From Nocardioides abyssi (GTDB lineage Bacteria > Actinomycetota > Actinomycetes > Propionibacteriales > Nocardioidaceae), in NCBI RefSeq assembly GCF_030412915.1, contig NZ_JAUHJR010000009.1, positions 1-64,000 on the forward strand: a DNA stretch of 64,000 bases, given 5' to 3'. The translations under genes were made by a program, and so were the position numbers. The notes under the pieces are model-generated. The model saw only the letters and a list, made by a program, of their open reading frames with translations, ran no database searches and was not told the origin of the DNA. Every line of letters starts with the position of its first letter. Position 1 is the first letter of the stretch. This document shows positions 1 to 10,660 of this stretch, in pieces.

Positions 1-811
1 GGTCGACCCGCTCCAGCTGCGGCACCGTCCGGGTCTGCACCGGCAGTGCGACGTGGCTGTCGGTCGTCAGCGACCCGTGCCCGGGGAAGTGCTTGACCAC
101 CGGCACCACGCCCGCGCCGCGCAGGCCGAGCGCCGCCGCCACCGCGTGCCGAGCGACCACGCCCGGGTCGGAGCCCGGCGAGCGGGAGCCGATCACGGGG
201 TCGGCCGGGCCGACGGTCACGTCGGCGACCGGCGCGAGGTCGACGTTGAGGCCGATCCCCCGCAGCTCCGCCCCGAGGGCGCGGTGGGCGCGCCGGGTCA
301 GCGCGGGGTCGCGGGCGGCCCCGGCACTCATGAAGGAGGGGTACGCCGTGACCGCCCCGCCGACCCGCTGGACGAGGCCGCCCTCCTGGTCGACCGCCGT
401 CATCACCGGCCACCCGCGACCGGATCCGCGCTGCAGCCGCCGCAACGCCGTGGCGAGCCGCTCCGGGCCGGCCACGTTGTCGTCGAAGACCACCACGCCG
501 CCCAGGTGGAGGCGACGCACCAGCTCGGTGGGCGCCCGCGTGCCGGCGTACCTCGCCACGACGACCTGGCCGGCCAGCTGCGGCAGCCGCAGCCGACCGA
601 CCCGCCGGGCGGCGCTGTCGAGCTCCGCGCGGGTCGGTCCCCAGCCGGTGCCCAGGCCCAGGCGCTCGGACGGGCTGGGCGGCGGCGCCTGCTCCGTCGC
701 GGCCGGGCCCTCACTGGCGGGCGCGTCGTCCCCGCCGTCGCCCGTGCACCCGGTGACGAGAGCCAGCACCGCCACGAGGGCGACGACGAGACGGGTGGGC
801 ACCCCGTCCAT
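1..811 (-). CDS. NagZ-like glycoside hydrolase family 3 lipoprotein, N-terminal part (cut by window edge)
   Basis: First 270 codons of a secreted family 3 glycoside hydrolase of the NagZ type, expected to release beta-N-acetylglucosamine from peptidoglycan fragments outside the membrane. The ATG at 811 opens a hydrophobic stretch ending in the lipobox LVTGC (Cys22), followed by a Pro/Ser-rich linker. The barrel shows DQEGG at about 138-142, a PVADV motif, and KHFPGHG at 240-246 followed by DSH, the block that carries the general-acid His/Asp pair in this family. The Asp nucleophile lies beyond the left edge. The complete gene at 20120-21418 has the same architecture, so the genome carries two paralogs 20 kb apart. 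The role (wall remodelling or recycling) is inferred from family. Confidence 0.85.
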   Translation of the reverse strand, partial: MDGVPTRLVVALVAVLALVTGCTGDGGDDAPASEGPAATEQAPPPSPSERLGLGTGWGPTRAELDSAARRVGRLRLPQLAGQVVVARYAGTRAPTELVRRLHLGGVVVFDDNVAGPERLATALRRLQRGSGRGWPVMTAVDQEGGLVQRVGGAVTAYPSFMSAGAARDPALTRRAHRALGAELRGIGLNVDLAPVADVTVGPADPVIGSRSPGSDPGVVARHAVAAALGLRGAGVVPVVKHFPGHGSLTTDSHVALPVQTRTVPQLERVD

Positions 812-853
812 GTTGCCAGCCGGGCCGATGAGCCGACGGTCCCCCCGCGGGGC

Positions 854-1429
854 TCAGCGCACCAGCGCGTGCAGCGCCGGCGCCACCTGCCCTCGGTCGA
901 GCTGCCCCTCGCCGACCAGCGCCGCCAGCCCGTGGACCGTGCCCCAGAACGCCGTCGCCAGCGCCTCGAGGTCCTCCGGTCCGCGGTCTCGGTGGGTCAG
1001 CCACGCCGCGACGCACTCGGCGAGCAGCTCCTCGTTGCGGGCGATGAGCGGTGCGCGCTCCGGGCTCGGGTCCTGCGGCGGGCAGAGCTCGGGGTCGAAG
1101 ACCAGCGCGAAGGCGTGCGGCCTCTCCGCGGCGAAGGACACGTAGGCCTCGCCCAGAGCCACAAGCCGCTCGGCCGGGTCTGCCTCCGCCGCGGCAGCGG
1201 CCTCCTGGCGGTCGAGGAAGTCGCGCATGCACCCGTCGCCGATCGCCTTGAGCAGGCCTCCGCGGTCGCCGAAGTGGTGGTACGGCGCCGCGTGGCTCAC
1301 TCCTGCCCGCCGGGCCACCTCGCGCAGGCTCACGTTCGTGGGCGACTGCTCCTCGAGGAGCGCCGTGCCGGCGTCGACGAGCGCGCGGCGGAGGTCGCCG
1401 TGGTGGTAGGCGGACGAAGATCTTGACAC
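854..1429 (-). CDS. TetR/AcrR-family transcriptional regulator (WHG-type C-terminus)
   Basis: A 191-residue one-component repressor. Residues about 10-56 form the TetR helix-turn-helix (SLREVARRAGVSHAAPYHHF), and the C-terminal ligand domain contains AFWGTVHGLAAL, the signature of the WHG-type TetR effector domain. The GTG start at 1429 lies 7 nt below a TACTAT -10 box, so the mRNA is probably leaderless. It is divergent from the oxidoreductase at 1493, with only 63 bp between the genes, and the spacer holds short inverted repeats that could be its operator. By the usual logic of such pairs it represses itself and the oxidoreductase. The ligand is unknown; a quinone or electrophile is a guess from the neighbour. 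Confidence 0.88.
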   Translation of the reverse strand: MSRSSSAYHHGDLRRALVDAGTALLEEQSPTNVSLREVARRAGVSHAAPYHHFGDRGGLLKAIGDGCMRDFLDRQEAAAAAEADPAERLVALGEAYVSFAAERPHAFALVFDPELCPPQDPSPERAPLIARNEELLAECVAAWLTHRDRGPEDLEALATAFWGTVHGLAALVGEGQLDRGQVAPALHALVR

Positions 1430-1481
1430 GCGAAAGATAGTACCCGAGGCTGCATGTCACCCGATCTTTACACCGTCAAGA
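1421..1481. promoter_or_regulatory. Divergent control region with nested inverted repeats
   Basis: The spacer between the TetR gene and the oxidoreductase contains tcttgac (1421-1427) facing gtcaaga (1475-1481), and aaagat (1433-1438) facing atcttt (1464-1469). The two pairs share the same centre at about 1451. The inner arm overlaps the TetR -10 box, so protein binding there would block transcription. The oxidoreductase start at 1493 is preceded by AAAGAGA, a weak ribosome binding site. Confidence 0.4.
1437..1442 (-). promoter_or_regulatory. -10 box of the tetR gene (leaderless)
   Basis: TACTAT on the minus strand ends 7 nt before the GTG start at 1429, so transcription should begin at or next to the start codon. 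No ribosome binding site is seen, which agrees with leaderless translation. Confidence 0.55.
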
Positions 1482-1492
1482 AAGAGACCGCC

Positions 1493-2140
1493 ATGTCCCG
1501 GATCCTGGTCCTCGACGCCCATCCCGACGACCGCTCGCTCTGCGCCGCCCTCGCCGAGCGGTACGCCGTCGGCGCCCGCTCCGCGGGCGCGGACGTCGAG
1601 CTGCTCGCCCTGCGCGACCTCGACTTCGACCTCGACCTGCGCCGGGGGCTGCGCGCCGAGCAGCCACTCGAGCCCGACCTCCTCCGCGCGCAGGCCTCGC
1701 TCGTCGCCGCCGACCACGTCGTCGTGATCGCGCCGGTCTGGTGGGGCTCGGTGCCGGCGGTTCTCAAGGGCTTCCTCGACCGGACGCTCGAGCGCGGCTG
1801 GGCCTACCGGTACCGCGACAACGGACTCCCCCAGGGCCTGCTCGCCGGCCGGTCCGCCCGCGTGATCATGACGACCGACTCCCCCGGCTGGTGGCTGCGT
1901 GGCCTGATGGGCGACAGCGCGGTCCGGCAGCTGCGCCGCAGCACACTGCGCTTCTGCGGCCTCCGCCCCGTGCCGGCCACCCGCATCGGCCCGGTGCACG
2001 GCAGCTCGGCCGAGGGGCGCGCGGCGTGGCTCGAGCAGGTCGCCGACCTCGGCCGGCGCGACGCCCGTCGTACCCCGCGCGCCGACAAGCTCATGCCGGT
2101 CGTCCGCGTCCCCGCGCCGGTGCCCGACGTGGCTGCGTGA
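1493..2140 (+). CDS. NAD(P)H-dependent flavodoxin-fold oxidoreductase (NQO1/KefF type)
   Basis: A 215-residue cytoplasmic flavoprotein that is expected to reduce quinones or similar electrophiles with two electrons from NAD(P)H. The N-terminus MSRILVLDAHPD and the block APVWWGSVPAVLKGFLDR at about 85-102 are the FMN/FAD-binding signatures of the NQO1/KefF/MdaB superfamily, and the length matches. An in-frame ATG lies upstream at 1454, but 1493 is chosen because it follows AAAGAGA at proper spacing and starts directly with the conserved first strand. It is divergent from a TetR regulator, which is a common control arrangement for such detoxifying reductases. The physiological substrate cannot be read from sequence. 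Confidence 0.85.
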   Translation: MSRILVLDAHPDDRSLCAALAERYAVGARSAGADVELLALRDLDFDLDLRRGLRAEQPLEPDLLRAQASLVAADHVVVIAPVWWGSVPAVLKGFLDRTLERGWAYRYRDNGLPQGLLAGRSARVIMTTDSPGWWLRGLMGDSAVRQLRRSTLRFCGLRPVPATRIGPVHGSSAEGRAAWLEQVADLGRRDARRTPRADKLMPVVRVPAPVPDVAA

Positions 2141-2143
2141 GCC

Positions 2144-2368
2144 TCAGCCGGCCGCGGGCGCGCGCTCGGACCGCACCTGCGACTCCACGACCAGCACGAC
2201 CAGCGAGTTGCCGACCAGCAGCAGTCCGAGCGTGGTGAGCACCCACACCGCGCTCGCGTGCATCCCGTCCGGCTCGCCCGCGAGGTGGCAGAAGAAGGCG
2301 ACCAGGAGCGTGAGGCACCCTGACAGCAACAAAGAGGCGCCCAACGCGCGCGCAAGACGATGGCCCAT
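2144..2368 (-). CDS. Small two-helix membrane protein
   Basis: A 74-residue protein of unknown function. Two hydrophobic segments are visible, about residues 6-28 and 40-62, joined by a short polar loop, with a polar C-terminal tail. It starts 9 nt below the stop of the 102-residue membrane protein and is the last gene of the apparent parE transcript. No family is recognised. It may act as a pair with its upstream neighbour, because both are short membrane proteins read in the same direction. Confidence 0.6.
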   Translation of the reverse strand: MGHRLARALGASLLLSGCLTLLVAFFCHLAGEPDGMHASAVWVLTTLGLLLVGNSLVVLVVESQVRSERAPAAG

Positions 2369-2377
2369 GGACCCGAC

Positions 2378-2686
2378 CTACCCGCGCCCGGCCACGTCGA
2401 CACCTGGGACAGCACGCCGCCGCCGGACCAGCAGCCACAGCTCGACGCAGGCCATGACGAGGAGCACGCCGAGCAGCGCGACGGCCGCCCAGAGGATCCC
2501 GTCGAGCGCCCCCAGGTCGCAGTCGGTGGCCTGCGGCCCGCAGTGGCGGGCGTCCGACCACTCCACGCCGGCCGAGAACGCCCACAGCACGGCGACCACC
2601 ACGGCCACCAGCCAGCCGACGGCCCGCAGCGGGCCGGGCGGCACCCGACGCACGCGTCGGTGCGGGGTCGCCGGCCGGTCCTCCAC
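2378..2686 (-). CDS. Small membrane protein downstream of parE
   Basis: A 102-residue protein with two membrane segments at about residues 21-43 and 64-88. The loop between them, which may be extracytoplasmic, contains the pair CGPQATDC that could form a disulfide. The N-terminus is basic and proline-rich. The GTG start lies only 7 nt after the parE stop, so the two genes are probably co-transcribed and translationally coupled. I do not recognise the family; no link to topoisomerase function can be claimed. Confidence 0.6.
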   Translation of the reverse strand: MEDRPATPHRRVRRVPPGPLRAVGWLVAVVVAVLWAFSAGVEWSDARHCGPQATDCDLGALDGILWAAVALLGVLLVMACVELWLLVRRRRAVPGVDVAGRG

Positions 2687-2693
2687 AGGGACC

Positions 2694-4769
<2,076 letters not shown>

Positions 4770-5222
4770 CGTGGGGCTCCTGCGGTACGACGGGCCGACG
4801 GCGGCGTGCCATCCGTCGGAGGTGCGGCTCCGAATCTACCCGCGACACGCCGCGGCCCCCCGGAGCCACGCCAGGTCCGGCCGCCACTACGGTGAGCCGC
4901 AGCACAGCCGGCACCACCCAGCGAGACCCCAGCAGCACCCAGCAGCACGCGGGACGTCACGATGCGGACACGATCTGGCTCGAGGTGAGCCGAACGGGCA
5001 CCGGGACGGTCCGCACCCCGTCACAATCCCAAGGACCAGTCGTTGTCCACCCACCACGGGTGATCGTGATCCGGGCCTCTCGAGGTCCGGGGCATGGAAA
5101 CCCCGGTAACGGGCAACACTGATCGTGATGAGATCGAGGTGTCAGGCACCACGTGGCCGCGGGAATCCTTCGCCCCGCTCACACGTTGAGCCTGGTACCG
5201 AGACTGAAGAAATGAGGCCGAT
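4770..5222. other. 453-bp non-coding spacer between parE and the DUF7455 gene
   Basis: Control region for two divergent genes. I see no convincing gene here. It contains two copies of TGATCGTGAT (5061-5070 and 5120-5129, 59 bp apart), a short repeat of cccagcagcac near 4930, and the purine-rich stretch before the DUF7455 start. No clear -35/-10 pair could be assigned by eye on either strand. Confidence 0.5.
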
Positions 5223-5453
5223 GTGACCACTGCCGTTGCCCCCAGCGCCCCGCTGACCGCTGCGGACCGCTGTGACCGCTGCGGAGCCCAGGCCTACCTC
5301 CGTGTGGAGCTCCAGACGGGCGGAGAGCTGCTCTTCTGCGCCCACCACGCACGCGAGCACGGCGACAAGCTCAAGGAGATCGCGGCGAACGTCGTCGACG
5401 AGACCCACAAGCTGACCGGGACCCCTACAGCAGCTGCTCCCGACGAGCGCTGA
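5223..5453 (+). CDS. DUF7455-type small zinc-ribbon-like protein
   Basis: A 76-residue actinobacterial protein of unknown function. It has a CDRCG knuckle at about residues 15-19 and a second ligand pair FCAHH about 20 residues later, so it probably binds one zinc ion. The C-terminal part is helical. Its place between parE and the principal sigma factor is conserved in actinobacteria, which suggests a housekeeping role, perhaps near transcription; that is inference only. The GTG start at 5223 overlaps an ATG-TGA start-stop pair at 5221-5226 and is preceded by GAGG. A strong hairpin follows at 5477. Confidence 0.8.
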   Translation: MTTAVAPSAPLTAADRCDRCGAQAYLRVELQTGGELLFCAHHAREHGDKLKEIAANVVDETHKLTGTPTAAAPDER

Positions 5454-5476
5454 CCGACGACCCACCCAGACCTAGC

Positions 5477-5505
5477 GACGGCCCCGGACGATGTCCGGGG
5501 CCGTC
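5477..5505. terminator. Hairpin terminator after the DUF7455 gene
   Basis: A perfect 13-bp stem (gacggccccggac with gtccggggccgtc) around a 3-nt loop, 24 nt after the stop codon. There is no T-run, as is common for actinobacterial hairpin terminators. Confidence 0.75.
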
Positions 5506-5550
5506 GGCCATTTCCACCGCGGCCGCACCACCACGTGACAGGGTGATCCC

Positions 5551-6027
5551 GTGAGCCTGCTCGAGGTCCTCCTCGCCGTCGTCATCGCCGTGGGGATCAT
5601 CGGCGTGCTGGTCCCTGTCCTGCCCGGGACGCTGCTGGTCCTCGCCGCCGTCCTGGTCTGGGCCGTCGACGTCGGCGGGAGCACCGCGTGGACGGTCTTC
5701 GCTGTCGCGGTCACCGTCCTCGCGCTGGGCGCGATCGTGAAGTACGCCGTGCCGGGCCGCCGGCTCCAGGACGCCGGCATCCCCGGCTCCACGCTGGCCG
5801 TCGGCGGTGCGCTCGGCCTCGTCGGTTTCTTCGTCGTCCCCGTCGTCGGCCTGCTGCTCGGCTTCGTGCTCGGCGTCTACCTCGCCGAGCACCGCCGCGT
5901 CGGCGCGTCGGCGGCCTGGCCGTCGACGGTGCACGCGCTGAAGGCCGCGGGCCTCAGCATCCTCATCGAGCTGCTCGCGGCGATGATGGCCGCGGCGACC
6001 TGGGCCGTCGGCGTCGTCGTCACCTGA
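5551..6027 (+). CDS. DUF456 family membrane protein
   Basis: A 158-residue integral membrane protein with four or five hydrophobic segments and the family motif VLVPVLPGTLLVL near the N-terminus, typical of DUF456. The function of the family is not established. The GTG start at 5551 lies just after a terminator, so the gene begins a new transcript. Its stop overlaps the start of the next gene (TGATG at 6025-6029), which indicates coupled translation with the DMT transporter. Confidence 0.8.
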   Translation: MSLLEVLLAVVIAVGIIGVLVPVLPGTLLVLAAVLVWAVDVGGSTAWTVFAVAVTVLALGAIVKYAVPGRRLQDAGIPGSTLAVGGALGLVGFFVVPVVGLLLGFVLGVYLAEHRRVGASAAWPSTVHALKAAGLSILIELLAAMMAAATWAVGVVVT

Positions 6028-6872
6028 TGGGCGCGCTGCTCGCGCTCGGGGCCGCCCTCGCCTACGGCCTCGGTGACTTCGTCGGCGGCTTCGCCTCCCA
6101 GCGCTCCACCGCCTGGGCCGTCGCGCTCACCGCCCAGGTCGCCGGGGCCACCGCCGTGCTGGCGCTCGCCACCGTCGTCGACGGCTCCCCCACCGGTGCC
6201 GACCTCGGCTGGGCGGTCCTCGGCGGGATCGGCAACGGGCTCGGCACGGCGTTCCTCTACCGCGGCCTGTCCTCGGGACGGATGGGCGTCGTCGCCCCGG
6301 TCTCCGGTGTCGGGGCGACCCTGGTGCCGGTCGTGGTCGGGCTGCTCGCCGGCGAGCGCCCCGGCCTGCTCGTCTGGCTCGGCCTCGTCGCCGCCCTCCC
6401 GGCCATCTGGCTGGTCTCGCGGACGCCCGCGGACGTCGCCGTCGACGGCCGTCCGGCCCCGCGCTCGTCCGGCCTCCTCGACGGCGTGCTCGCCGGGCTC
6501 GGCTTCGGCGCGATGTTCGCCGCGCTCGCCGAGGTGCGCGAGGGCGCCGGCCTGCTCCCCCTCGCGGTCAACCAGGGCGTCGCCGGCCTGGCGATCGTCG
6601 CGGTCGCGCTCGTCGTCCGCGCCTCCTGGGTCCCGCGGGAGCGCGGCGCCGCCCTCGGCGTGGTCAGCGGCCTGCTGGGCGCGACCGCCACCGGGCTGTT
6701 CCTGCTCGCCACCCGCGAGGACCTGCTCGCCGTCGCGGCCGTCCTCACCTCGCTCTACCCCGCCGTCACGGTCCTGCTCGCCGCACTCGTCCTGCGCGAG
6801 ACCGTCCACCGCGGCCAGGCCCTCGGGCTCGCGCTCTGCGCCGCCGCCGTCGTCCTCGTCGCCGGCGGCTGA
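6027..6872 (+). CDS. EamA/DMT-family transporter
   Basis: A 281-residue polytopic membrane protein of the drug/metabolite transporter superfamily. It has the internal duplication of the family: two halves of about five helices each, both ending near the VPVVVGLLAGERP and TVLLAALVLRETVH signatures that mark EamA domains. The substrate is not predictable; relatives export amino acids, nucleotides or drugs. The ATG at 6027 overlaps the stop of the DUF456 gene. Two consecutive hairpins lie downstream, before the convergent sigma factor gene. Confidence 0.82.
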   Translation: MGALLALGAALAYGLGDFVGGFASQRSTAWAVALTAQVAGATAVLALATVVDGSPTGADLGWAVLGGIGNGLGTAFLYRGLSSGRMGVVAPVSGVGATLVPVVVGLLAGERPGLLVWLGLVAALPAIWLVSRTPADVAVDGRPAPRSSGLLDGVLAGLGFGAMFAALAEVREGAGLLPLAVNQGVAGLAIVAVALVVRASWVPRERGAALGVVSGLLGATATGLFLLATREDLLAVAAVLTSLYPAVTVLLAALVLRETVHRGQALGLALCAAAVVLVAGG

Positions 6873-6884
6873 CCACCCAGGACG

Positions 6885-6922
6885 TCATGCGGACGGAGCC
6901 GCCGGTGGCACCGTCCGCATGA
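6885..6922. terminator. First hairpin between the DMT gene and rpoD
   Basis: A perfect 12-bp inverted repeat (tcatgcggacgg with ccgtccgcatga) whose 14-nt centre can add three more G-C pairs. It lies 13 nt after the transporter stop and can act for that gene. Confidence 0.6.
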
Positions 6923-6951
6923 CCTCCGCGCGTCCCGATCGCGTCCAGGAA

Positions 6952-6991
6952 CGACCGAGCCCCGCACCTCGAGAGGTGCGGGGCTCGGTCG
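6952..6991. terminator. Second, strong hairpin shared by the convergent genes
   Basis: A perfect 17-bp stem with a 6-nt centre, between the convergent transporter and rpoD genes. It can form on either RNA strand, so it probably terminates rpoD transcription as well. Confidence 0.8.
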
Positions 6992-7019
6992 GTGCCGGCG
7001 TACGTCGGCGGGGCTGGTG

Positions 7020-8531
<1,512 letters not shown>

Positions 8532-8724
8532 GAACACCTCTCGTCAACGGACTGTGGAGCTACGGGGCGACTCTCGGGCGCAGCAGAGCCCGCACATGTC
8601 AAGAGCCGCGATGTTCATTCTGCCACGGGGTCGGTGAGGGCACGGCATCAGCACCCACTTCCCGCACCCGGCGTGGCCGGTGGTCGGGAACGGACCCAGG
8701 GCCCCGGGCGGGTGCCGCCGCAGG

Positions 8725-9309
8725 TCAGGAGCCCGCAGCCGCCTTGGCGGCGGCCTTCTTCTCCTTCTTGAAGTCGCGCACCTTCTGCAAGGAGTCGCCG
8801 TCGACGACGTCCGCGACCGAGCGGTAGCCCTCCATCGAGTAGTCGCCGACCGCCTGCTCCCAGCCGTCGGGACGGACGCCGAGCTGCTTGGCCAGCAGCG
8901 CGACGAAGATCTGCGCCTTCTGCTTGCCGAAGCCCGGCAGCTCTTGGACCCGCTTCAGCAGGTCCTTGCCGGTGGTCGCCTCGGTCCACAGCCGCTCGGT
9001 GCGGCCGTCGTACCTCTCCTCCACCAGCGCGGCCAGCGCCTGCAGGCGGGTCGCCATCGAGCCCGGGAACCGGTGGATCGCCGGCGGGGTCGAGCAGAGG
9101 GTCGCGAACTCCTCCGGGTCGGCCGCGGCGATGCGCGCCGGCTCGAGCGAGCCGAAGCGGTCGAGGACCTTGGCGGGGCCGCGGAACGCGTGCTCCATCG
9201 GGTACTGCTGGTCGAGCATCATCCCGACCAGGAGCGCGAACGGGTCCTCGGTCAGGACGCGGTCAGCGGCCTCGTCGCCGGTGATGTGGATGGCAGGCGT
9301 GCTGGGCAT
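8725..9309 (-). CDS. HhH-GPD family base-excision repair-like protein
   Basis: A 194-residue protein with the helix-hairpin-helix-GPD fold of DNA glycosylases. The hairpin is seen as LPGFGKQKAQIFVALL at about 140-155, and the core helices (DPFALLVGMMLDQQYPMEHA) precede it. Actinobacterial relatives are annotated as HhH-GPD-type base excision repair proteins. The usual catalytic Lys/Asp pair after the hairpin is not obvious, so enzymatic activity is uncertain. The Lys/Ala-rich tail could contact DNA. ATG 9309 is preferred over ATG 9318 because GGCAGGA lies 8 nt before it. Confidence 0.75.
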   Translation of the reverse strand: MPSTPAIHITGDEAADRVLTEDPFALLVGMMLDQQYPMEHAFRGPAKVLDRFGSLEPARIAAADPEEFATLCSTPPAIHRFPGSMATRLQALAALVEERYDGRTERLWTEATTGKDLLKRVQELPGFGKQKAQIFVALLAKQLGVRPDGWEQAVGDYSMEGYRSVADVVDGDSLQKVRDFKKEKKAAAKAAAGS

Positions 9310-9332
9310 GAGGCCCATCCTGCCCGAGCGGG

Positions 9333-9686
9333 TCAGGCGGGCGGCCGGGTCCCGGTGACGACCGTCAGCAGGACGGCGGCGTCGGCGACGGCCTCGAGGT
9401 CGTGGCGCTCCGCGGGGATGACGAGCAGGTCGCCCTCGGCGCCGTCCCAGGTCTCGGCACCGGCGTGCAGGCGCACCGATCCGCGCAGCACCTGGAGGGT
9501 GGCCTCGCCCGGGGAGTCGTGCTCGCCGAGGCGGTGGCCGGCGGCCAGCGCGATGAGCGTCTGTCGCAGCCGGTGCTCCTGGCCGCCGTACGTCGTGTGG
9601 GCGCTGCGGCCGGCGTCGGCCGCCCGGGCCTTGGCCAGGTGCTCCTCGACCAGCGCGGTCATCGAGGCGGCGTGCACCTCAGGCAC
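9333..9686 (-). CDS. Small cupin-domain protein
   Basis: A 117-residue single-domain cupin. The barrel motifs are GHRLGEHDSPGEATLQVLRGSVRL and GDLLVIPAERHDLEAVADA, the latter with the P-x-x-x-H of cupin motif 2. Motif 1 is degenerate (H-D-S instead of H-x-H), so metal binding may be reduced. Its GTG start overlaps the end of the universal stress protein gene by 8 bp, so the two are a translationally coupled pair. Role unknown; small cupins of this type bind metals or small ligands. Confidence 0.7.
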   Translation of the reverse strand: MPEVHAASMTALVEEHLAKARAADAGRSAHTTYGGQEHRLRQTLIALAAGHRLGEHDSPGEATLQVLRGSVRLHAGAETWDGAEGDLLVIPAERHDLEAVADAAVLLTVVTGTRPPA

Positions 9687-10083
9687 CGCCCTTGACGGCC
9701 AGCACCGGGCACTTGGCGTCCAGCAGGATCCGCTGGGCGTTGCTGCCGAGGATGAGCTTGCCGACCGGCGAGCGGCGACGCAGCCCGATGACGATCAGCT
9801 CGGCGTCGTTGGCCTCGGCGATGCTGATCAGGTCCTCCGCCGGCTCGAAGCCGCGGATGAGGTGGCGCACCTCGTGCTCGATGCCCGTGCCCGCGAGCCG
9901 CGACTCGACCGCGGCCAGCTCGGCCTCGGCCTCCTGGGCCGCCTCGCGGTCGAGGTCGGGACCCCCGCGGTGGGAGTTGACCACGACCAGCTTCGCGCCG
10001 CGCAGCCGTGCCTCGTCGATCGCCGTCGCCAGCGCTGCCTCACCCTCGGGCTTGGGCACGTAGCCCACCACCACGGTTCCCAT
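9679..10083 (-). CDS. Universal stress protein (UspA family)
   Basis: A 134-residue UspA-fold protein. It begins GTVVVGYVPKPEGEAAL, and ends with the nucleotide-binding block VIGLRRRSPVGKLILGSNAQRILLDAKCPVLAV, which matches the G-2x-G-9x-G-S/N pattern of ATP-binding Usp proteins. The ATG at 10083 lies 7 nt below a TACCGT -10 box and has no ribosome binding site, so it is probably leaderless; a longer reading frame upstream is not needed. It is the first gene of a pair with the cupin. It probably acts as an ATP- or cAMP-binding stress modulator in the cytoplasm (family inference). Confidence 0.88.
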   Translation of the reverse strand: MGTVVVGYVPKPEGEAALATAIDEARLRGAKLVVVNSHRGGPDLDREAAQEAEAELAAVESRLAGTGIEHEVRHLIRGFEPAEDLISIAEANDAELIVIGLRRRSPVGKLILGSNAQRILLDAKCPVLAVKGGA

Positions 10084-10090
10084 GCCTGGC

Positions 10091-10096
10091 ACGGTA
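10091..10096 (-). promoter_or_regulatory. -10 box of the universal stress protein gene (leaderless)
   Basis: TACCGT on the minus strand, 7 nt before the ATG at 10083. It fixes the short start of this gene. Confidence 0.5.
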
Positions 10097-10165
10097 GCCG
10101 ATGGACGATGAGCGGCCTGTGGAGAGCGAGCGCGGGCCCGGCCCGTCCTGCGGGAGGCTGGGGAC

Positions 10166-10651
10166 GTGACCTCGACCCCCGCCACCGAGCCCCCAGCCGG
10201 TCAGGGAGCCGTGTCGCCAGCCGCTCCCCCGGGCGTGCCCGGGCCGGTGCCGGCCCGGCTGGACCGGCTGCTGCGGCGCGCGGTGCTGGACCACGCCCGT
10301 TCCGAGCGGCGGCGGGTGCACCTGCCGCTGGTCCACGTCGGGGTGCCGGGCGGGGTCGAGCGGGTGCTGGCGGTGCGTCCCGAGGACCGGTTCGACCACG
10401 CGCTGCGGGCCGACGCCGTCGCCGCGATGCGGGCGGCGACCCGGCGCGACGGCGCGGACGAGCCCCTGGTGTGGCTCACCCGCACCGGCGAGCTGGACCT
10501 GCAGGACGTCGACGCCGCGTGGCTCGCCGCCGCCTGCACGGCGTACGCCGAGGCGGGCGCGCCGCTGGTCATGGTCGTGGCCAACCGGCGCGGCTGGCGC
10601 GACCCCCGCTCCGGCGCCGGCCGCACCTGGCAGCGGCTGCGCGAGCGGTGA
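10166..10651 (+). CDS. Conserved-looking hypothetical protein, 161 aa
   Basis: A soluble protein that I do not recognise. After a Pro-rich tail of about 25 residues it has a mixed alpha/beta pattern: ERRRVHLPLVHVGVPGG, EPLVWLTRTGELDLQDVDAAWLAAA and APLVMVVANRRGW. The last block resembles a short nucleotide-fold strand-turn, but no catalytic motif is present. The GTG start at 10166 follows GGGAGG. The gene is divergent from the universal stress protein and convergent with the ligase gene, whose stop is 10 nt away. Confidence 0.65.
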   Translation: MTSTPATEPPAGQGAVSPAAPPGVPGPVPARLDRLLRRAVLDHARSERRRVHLPLVHVGVPGGVERVLAVRPEDRFDHALRADAVAAMRAATRRDGADEPLVWLTRTGELDLQDVDAAWLAAACTAYAEAGAPLVMVVANRRGWRDPRSGAGRTWQRLRER

Positions 10652-10660
10652 GCGGGGGCG

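Noticed and set aside
4892-5122. Possible 76-residue gene in the parE-DUF7455 spacer
   Set aside because: No ribosome binding site or -10 box, Gln/Thr-rich random-looking sequence, and weak G/C bias at third positions.
8597-8602. TTGACA as the rpoD promoter
   Set aside because: A -35-like hexamer is present, but no acceptable -10 was found 16-18 nt downstream, so it is only mentioned in the rpoD entry.
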